Shown: positions 58,489-64,000 of the stretch, piece by piece | How the letters are laid out: each line of letters begins with the position of its first letter | How positions within the stretch are numbered: the stretch's first letter is position 1 | Assembly: GCA_026545765.1 (NCBI GenBank) | Contig: CM048843.1 | Coordinates: forward strand, 5,252,001-5,316,000 | Reading direction: 5' to 3' | Length of the DNA: 64,000 bases | Origin: Plantago major | Taxonomy: Eukaryota; Streptophyta; Magnoliopsida; Lamiales; Plantaginaceae | The notes under the pieces: generated by a model | Seen by the model: the letters and a program-made list of their open reading frames with translations, nothing else | What the model was told of the DNA's origin: nothing | Database searches by the model: none | Position numbers and translations under genes: made by a program

Positions 58489-59735
58489 GTGAGGAATGAG
58501 AGGCATTTGGAAGAGATTTGTGAGGATGTGTTGTATGGGGAAGATTATCGACGGACCGTGCCAGTGAGAGCTGGATCCAAGAAAGGAAAAGAGCCTGTCA
58601 AGCAGGAACAACAAAAATTTGATCCGAAGAAAGAATATAAAGAAAAAGGATTCCACAGGGAAAGAAGTCCGCCAAGAAGATATGCGGACTACACTCGTCT
58701 CAATAGGCCAAGATCCGACATCTTGGCCACCATTATTGAGAAAAAGTTGGATGTCCAGTGGCCAAAGCCATCTAACAAGAACAGGAAGAATAACAAAGCC
58801 AAATGGTATTGCAAGTTTCACAAGAGTTATGGTCATGAAACGGATGATTGCATCCACTTGAAAACAGAAGTTGAGCATTTGGTCAGAGAAGGAAAGTTGA
58901 AGGAAAGCATCCAGATGGATGAACCTTCCAAGCATACTAGGACGGAACAAAGAAAAGAAGATAGGGCAGTGGAACCACAGCCTCGTCCGCTATCACTGCC
59001 ACCTCCACCCACAGGTCACCCATCTCATCATAGTCAATACGAGTATGAGGATGATATAGAAATGGAGAATCGACCGTATAGTGGAGTAATCAACACGATT
59101 GCTGGAGGTCCGGCAGGAGGTGATAGTCGGAATGCAAGGGAAAGGACTGCTCAAAATCTGAGGAACAATGATAGGGCTTACGCTGCACCTGCACTCCGAG
59201 GAACAAACATCATCTCCTTTAATGATAGTGAGATTCCTCCTCCTACGTCAGGAGGTGAGGATGTAGATGACCCTGATGTTCCGCTTGTGGTTTCTCTGAC
59301 TATTGCCACCTACAGGGTGAACAAATTCCTAGTTGACACAGGAAGTTCCTCCAATATTATTGCCAAGAGTATCGTTGATCAAATGAATTTGGGAAGAGTC
59401 CGATATGAAAGAGTTAATAGCTCCATATCTGGATTTGGCGGAGGTGTTGTCTGACCACTGGGCAGCATAATGTTGCATGTGTCTTTAGGTACTCACCCAT
59501 CAAGGGTAACCAAGCTAGTCCGTTTTGTGGCAGTTAATCGGACTTTCGATTATAATGCCATATTTGGACGGCCAGGGCTCAATCAGTTCCATGCAATATC
59601 CTCCACCTTGCATAACAGGATGAAGTTTCCAACTCCCTACGGAGTAGAGGAAGAAATAGGAAATGTCCGAGAAGCATGGGAATGCTATATTATGTCAACC
59701 AGGAGGGCATTTACCCCAACTCTGTCCGTCTAAAT
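58489..59735 (+). pseudogene. Gag C-terminus and protease of element D
   Basis: The zinc-type motif WYCKFHKSYGHETDDCIHLK is near 58805-58865, typical of the Tat lineage, with GVINTIAGGPAGGDS after it. The protease FLVDTGSSSNIIAKSI is near 59325-59370 (catalytic Asp in DTG). It is followed by a stop near 59454 and a short frame to 59733 with DYNAIFGRPGLNQF. A frame change separates it from RT. Confidence 0.85.
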
Positions 59736-59929
59736 GACATCGGATCCGCAACTTGTGTTACCTCCCAAGAAAGAGAATCCCATCATTGGGATAGGGAGCC
59801 AGAAAAACAAGTTTCCAAAGGCAGCACGGATCGAGCCTCACGAGACTCTCAAGGAGGTTGAGTTGGTCATTGGGAGCCTAGAGAAAAAGACTAGAATTGG
59901 TACTATGATGAACGAAAGTTGAGATGAAG

Positions 59930-61224
59930 TTGGTAGCCTGTCTCCGAGCTAACAAAGATGTCTTTGCTTGGAGCACGGATGATCTGAAAGGGATAGATTA
60001 GAGGGTTGTTGTTCACCGTCTGAACATGGACCCCTCGATCAAGTACATCCGTCAAAAGAGAAGAGACTTTGGTCTGATTGAGGATGCCATCATTGTTGCG
60101 GAAGTGGACAGACTCATGAAAGCCGGACACATTGAGGAAGTTCGTCACTCTGATTGGGTTTGCAACGTTGTCCTAGTTGATAAGTCACCGGGCAAATGGC
60201 GGATGTGCAATAATTTCACAAGACTAAATAAGTTTTGTCCGAAAGATCCGTACCCATTGCCACATATAGACCAGTTAGTGGATTCCACTTCCGGATGTGC
60301 ATTACTAAGCTTTATGGATGCATATCAAGGCTTTTATCAGATTCGGATGGCCAAAGAGGATATCAAGAAAACGGCCTTCTTCGTTGCAGGAGGGGTGTAT
60401 TGCTTCAAAGTGATGCCCTTCGGACTGAAGAATGCTGGGGCCACTTAACAACGTCTGGTAAATCAAATGTTTAAAGAAGAAATTGGTAAAACAATGGAAG
60501 TGTATGTTGATGATATGCTAGTGAAGAGCAAAACTGAGGAGCAGCACATAGAACATTTGAACAGATGCTTTGCAATCCTTCGAAAGTACGGGATGAAACT
60601 CAACCCGGAAAAGTGCACTTTTGGAGTCAAAGGCGGAAAGTCCAGGGCTACATGGTCACGGAAAGGGGAATAAGATCCAATCCAGAGAAAATCAAGGCCA
60701 TCCTAGACCTTCCACAGCCAAAGAACATCAATGAGGTACAACAGCTCATCGGGCGTCTCATGTCCTTGAGTCGTTTCATCTCCCGTTCTGCAGAAAAGAA
60801 TCTTTCTGTCTTCAAAATCCTACGGAAAGGCGAGAGTTTTAAGTGGACGGAGGAATGTTCACAGGCTTTTGAGAACCTCAAAAAGTACCTCCATTCCCCT
60901 CCATTACTCTCCAAGTCTGTGGATGGAGAACCACTCTACCTCTACCTAACCGTTACGGAATAGGCAATGAGTTCCGTCCTAGTACGGGTTCAGGCTAATG
61001 ATTATATGCCAATCTACTATCTTAGGAAAGCCCTTGCTGGGGCAGAAACAAGATACGCAAAGATTGAAAAGATCGCATACTCCTTGGTTTACACTGCAAG
61101 ACGGTTGAAACCGTACTTTAAATCTCACAAGATCGTTGTTCTAACTTCGAAACCTTTGAAACAGGTCCTTGGGAAGCCGGATCAGTCCGGATGACTCTCA
61201 AAGTGGGCGATTGAACTGAGTGAA
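59930..61224 (+). pseudogene. Reverse transcriptase and RNase H of element D
   Basis: RT motifs: KYIRQKRRDFG, VVLVDKSPGKWRMC, FMDAYQGFYQI (near 60310), MPFGLKNAGAT followed by a stop in place of Tyr (near 60447), and YVDDMLVKS (near 60505). After a frame change: PEKIKAILDLPQPKN, the QQLIGRLMSLSRFIS block and the RNase H region KALAGAETRYAKIEK. A TAG at 60961-60963 and a TGA near 61192 interrupt it. A MITE at 61228 splits the following segment. Confidence 0.88.
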
Positions 61225-61227
61225 TAT

Positions 61228-61354
61228 CAAAGTGTCTGGTTACACGCTTGAATTGAGTTTTCTCAATTTCAGTTGCGTTTTTGTGTACAAAAATAACACA
61301 AAAACTCAATTTGAATCGAGAAAACTCAATTCAAATGTGTAACTAAACACTCGG
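61228..61354. mobile_element. 127-bp palindromic MITE inside element D
   Basis: Left arm CAAAGTGTCTGGTTACAC and right arm (reversed) CCGAGTGTTTAGTTACAC begin an inverted repeat of about 40 bp that includes TTGAATTGAGTTTTCTC on both sides. TAT flanks it at 61225-61227 and 61355-61357, so the target duplication may be TA or TAT. On both sides the gypsy coding sequence reads on as one domain. The family is not assigned. Confidence 0.75.
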
Positions 61355-61357
61355 TAT

Positions 61358-62140
61358 GATATTAGCTATCAGGCTTCGATAGCCAAGAAAGCTCAGGTCA
61401 TTCCGGACTTTTTGGCAGATTATCCTGAAACGGATTCTGAAAAGACCTCGGACAAGCAGACATTCGAGTGCTTGAGAGTCAGGACCATCAAAGGCAAGAC
61501 AGCTCCCTCAATAATAGGTTTGGAGAACTTTGAGGATGCTCAGTTCATCAATCATTCTCGGATACCGACTTGGGAAGAATCTCGGGTAAATCACATGTTT
61601 CTCCTTGATAGTGTCCCTCACGGAATAGCCACCCCAAGTTCCGAAAAGGAGACCAAGGAAGAACCAAAGAAAGTGTCGGAAGTCGAACAGCCACAGGAAG
61701 AACCAACCGATGTTTGGACATTGGAGGTGGACGGATGGGAGGCATTGGGATTTATCTCGAAAGCCCCGATGGAGCACAACTCGATTATGCCATCTCACTG
61801 GATTTTAAGGTGACAAACAATGAGGCTGAGTATGAAGCACTGTTGGTAGGGTTGCGGATAGCTAAGTCTTTGCAAGTTCGCATGCTTAAGGCTTAAACGG
61901 ACTCTCAGTTGGTTGAGGCGCAGTTCTCTGGCACTTTCGCCACTAAGGGTCCCTCGATGATCAAGTACCTCGAGTTACTCAAGCAAGAAGTAAGCCTTTT
62001 TGAGGAATTTACTCTCAAAAAGTTCGACAGAGAATGGAATGAAAGAGCTGATACTTTGGCTAAGTATGCGTCCGCAACAGCTGCCCTTGATACTAGAAAA
62101 GTTATCCTGCTCACAGTCAAGGATTCATCCCTCATGAGTT
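61358..62140 (+). pseudogene. Additional RNase H-like domain of element D
   Basis: After a linker rich in charged residues (61412-61690) comes the second RNase H: TLEVDG (near 61715), GIGIYLESPDG, NEAEYEALLVGLRIAKSL (near 61820-61880), DSQLVEAQFSG and a C-terminal WNERADTLAKYAS (near 62035-62075). The Asp-Glu-Asp-Asp pattern is visible. A stop in place of a Thr- or Asn-type codon interrupts it at 61894-61896, and a frame change occurs near 61735. Confidence 0.82.
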
Positions 62141-62279
62141 CTACCCCATCCGTCATGGCCATTGGTATAAGTAGGAACTGGATGACTGATATCTACAATT
62201 ACGTGAAGGACAGATCTTTGCCATCTGATCCGAAGGAATCGAGAAGCGTGGAATGCCGAGCAAATAGGCACTTTATACT

Positions 62280-63405
62280 TGGAGAGGATCTTTACAAGAG
62301 ATCCTTCACTGGCACACACATGTGATGTCTTGATCCACAAGAAGCACGGACTGTGCTGGAAGAGATACACATCGAAAGTTGTGGAAGTCATTCAGGAGGG
62401 CGGACATTGGCCCAAAAGATTATCCGACAAGGCTATTACTGGCCTACAATTGCTAAGGATACAACAAACTTTGCTAGAAACTGCCCTGATTGCCAGTATT
62501 ACGCCAATATCCCACATCGTCCGACACATCCAATGATTCCGTCAGTCATTGCGTGTCCGTTTGATCAGTGGGGTATCGACATTGTCGGACCCTTCCCAAG
62601 AGGAACCCAACAAAGAAAGTTTCTGATTGTGGCAGTAGAGTACTTCACCAAGTGGGTAGAAGCAGAAGCCGTTGCCACTATCACGGAAAGCAGAGTGAGT
62701 ACTTTTATCTGGAAGAACATCATTTGTCGCTTCGGATTACCGAGAGTCCTTGTCTTGGATAATGGAGCTCAATTCTCTGGTAGCAGGCTCAAGGAATGGC
62801 TAACCTCATTCAAGATTGAGCAACGATTCACCTCAGTCGGATACCCCCAGGCAAATGGACAAGCTGAGTCCACCAACAAGACAATTGTTAAGATCGTTGA
62901 GAAGAGTTTGAGAACCTCTCAAGATAGCTGGGCGGAGGACTTAGATGGTGTACTTTGGGCTCATCACACCACATCATGGACAGCTACAAGAGAAACTCCA
63001 TTTGCTCTAGTTTATGGCTCGAAAGCAGTCATATCAGCGGAAATTGCTGTAGAGACAATGAGGATCCAAGGGTATAATGATTCTGACAATTAAGAGGCTC
63101 GGAGCTATGATCTTGATATGCTAGATCAGAAAAGATCCGAGGCATTAGCTCATGTTCACAGATATCAGGCCACTGAAGCCCGGGCCTATAACAAGAATAT
63201 CCATGAGAAGGACCTGCAGGTCGGAGACCTAGTGCTCCGCCGGGCTGATATCTTAAACAATGTAGGGAAGCTCAAACCCAACTGGGAGGGACCCTACAAG
63301 ATAATTGGAGCAAGAGTGAATGGAAGTTACAAGCTAGAGGATGATCACGGATGTGCACTGAAACGCCCTTGGAATGCAAAGAACCTTCAAAAGTTCTACG
63401 CCTAG
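62280..63405 (+). pseudogene. Integrase of element D
   Basis: The zinc-type region has HIESCGSHSGGRTLAQKIIR and CPDCQYYAN (near 62380-62515). The catalytic core has Asp in WGIDIVGPF (near 62570), Asp in VLDNGAQF (near 62755) and Glu in NGQAESTNK (near 62860). A stop at 63091-63093 and resumption at 63118 split the C-terminal domain, which contains VGDLVLRRADI and KLKPNWEGPYKI. It ends KNLQKFYA at 63405. Confidence 0.9.
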
Positions 63406-63704
63406 GGTTTCTTGCACGGAACTCTGTCCGATGGTTACTCCTGTGTTTTGTCTAGGAGGCCGTTTTGTTACACGGAACTCATGCAGTTAAGTTTATTGCT
63501 ACTCTTTTGTCATTGGCCATGCAGTCTTTCAGTTGTAATTGAATTTCCGTCAAATCAATACAACTTCTATCTTTCAATTCGTATATCTGAAATTTAGTAT
63601 TCAGGTGACAAAGAAGCAAGCAATGAATTTTATTCATATGCGAAACAAAGTGTACATAACACTATCTTTACAGTATACAACCTTGGATCTTTATCCATCT
63701 ACAG
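63406..63704 (+). other. Spacer after integrase of element D
   Basis: No sense-strand gene was recognised. Base composition is ordinary and no polypurine tract or LTR is reached before the window ends. Confidence 0.6.
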
Positions 63705-63998
63705 TTACAATACATAAATTGTACAAAAAATCTCCGGAGATACGTCATCTTCCGTCGAGATTATTCCCCCGTCAGGAAAGTATTCCCCATGGTCATCACT
63801 TCCAGGAACACCAAGAGTCTGATGTACCTGCACAATATAAGATGGTTCAGTATGGTGGAATTTCTTACAATATCACCATACCTTTGAGTCCTCGTACGGA
63901 TCCCATGCATGGATTGTACGGAGATCCGACCGCCAATGGTCCTTGGAAGTCAAAACGACCAGATCTCAGCCTATCCATCTTTAGGGGCTCAAACCCTC
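63705..63998 (-). CDS. Candidate antisense ORF of element D, possibly spliced, truncated by window end
   Basis: On the minus strand a frame from the window end (SKDHWRSDLRTIHAWDPYEDSK) is followed by GTATGG at 63881 and resumes after TGTGCAG at 63827 as VHQTLGVPGSDDHGEYF, ending at a stop at 63705-63707. Joining 63882 to 63827 keeps one frame. Tat-lineage gypsy elements are known to carry extra, often antisense, frames in this spacer. The intron would be only 54 nt, shorter than most plant introns, so the splice is tentative. No domain was recognised. Confidence 0.4.
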
Positions 63999-64000
63999 TT

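Larger units (their letters stand above)
56238..64000 (+). mobile_element. Element D: Ty3/gypsy retrotransposon of the Tat type, 3' end beyond the window
   Basis: 5' LTR, PBS, gag, protease, RT-RNase H, a second RNase H-like domain and integrase appear in the gypsy order, then the start of a long spacer. The second, additional RNase H domain between RT-RNase H and integrase and the PBS TGGCGCCGTC are Tat-lineage characters. The coding region is broken by stop codons and frame changes throughout. The 3' LTR is not in the window, so the age cannot be estimated. Confidence 0.9.

Overview
The window is plant nuclear DNA, almost certainly from a eudicot, and consists almost entirely of transposable elements. 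The evidence is the element types: Ty1/copia elements primed by initiator-Met tRNA, one with a very long extra gene after pol; a Ty3/gypsy element of the Tat type; a Mutator-like element (MULE) with long terminal inverted repeats; and plant-only domains (plant mobile domain, MULE transposase, SWIM). No rRNA, tRNA, CRISPR or clear host gene was found. The species cannot be named from this sequence.

Layout. 1-6482: the 3' part of a Sirevirus-like copia element (E, plus strand) ending in a complete 3' LTR. 6483-10573: AT-rich non-coding DNA with an 842-bp inverted-repeat element, a minisatellite and a perfect 48-bp duplication. 10574-47076: a MULE with ~395-bp TIRs and a 9-bp target duplication, carrying a plant-mobile-domain gene (minus) and a divergent transposase-SWIM-OTU gene (plus). 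Copia element B (13551-43109, minus, TSD gaaat) sits in the predicted first intron of the mobile-domain gene. Copia element A (15444-31458, minus, TSD atttt) sits in the accessory gene of B. 47637-53917: a smaller copia element C (minus, TSD ctatg); its 5' LTR is split by a 900-bp non-autonomous MULE-like element (52825-53724). 54707-56020: AT-rich repeats around a decayed RNase H-like fragment. 56238-64000: 5' LTR and gag-pol of a Tat-type gypsy element (D, plus), decayed, carrying a small palindromic MITE and running off the window.

How it fits together. The order of insertion is MULE, then B, then A. All three Sirevirus-like copies (A, B, E) share a ~5.5 kb accessory gene after pol. Five small GT-AG introns of 78-89 nt, all in phase 0, lie at the same places in this gene. 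A retroelement that keeps introns in a sense-strand gene must be copied from unspliced RNA and may express the gene from spliced RNA; this is the most interesting system here. Second is the MULE, which combines a transposase fused to an OTU-type cysteine protease with a plant mobile domain protein.

Caution. Many reading frames are broken by small indels. In several patches CAG or CTG in one copy reads as CG in another, and other breaks are in homopolymers. This looks like a long-read basecalling artefact at methylated CHG sites, so 'pseudogene' calls based only on frameshifts are uncertain.
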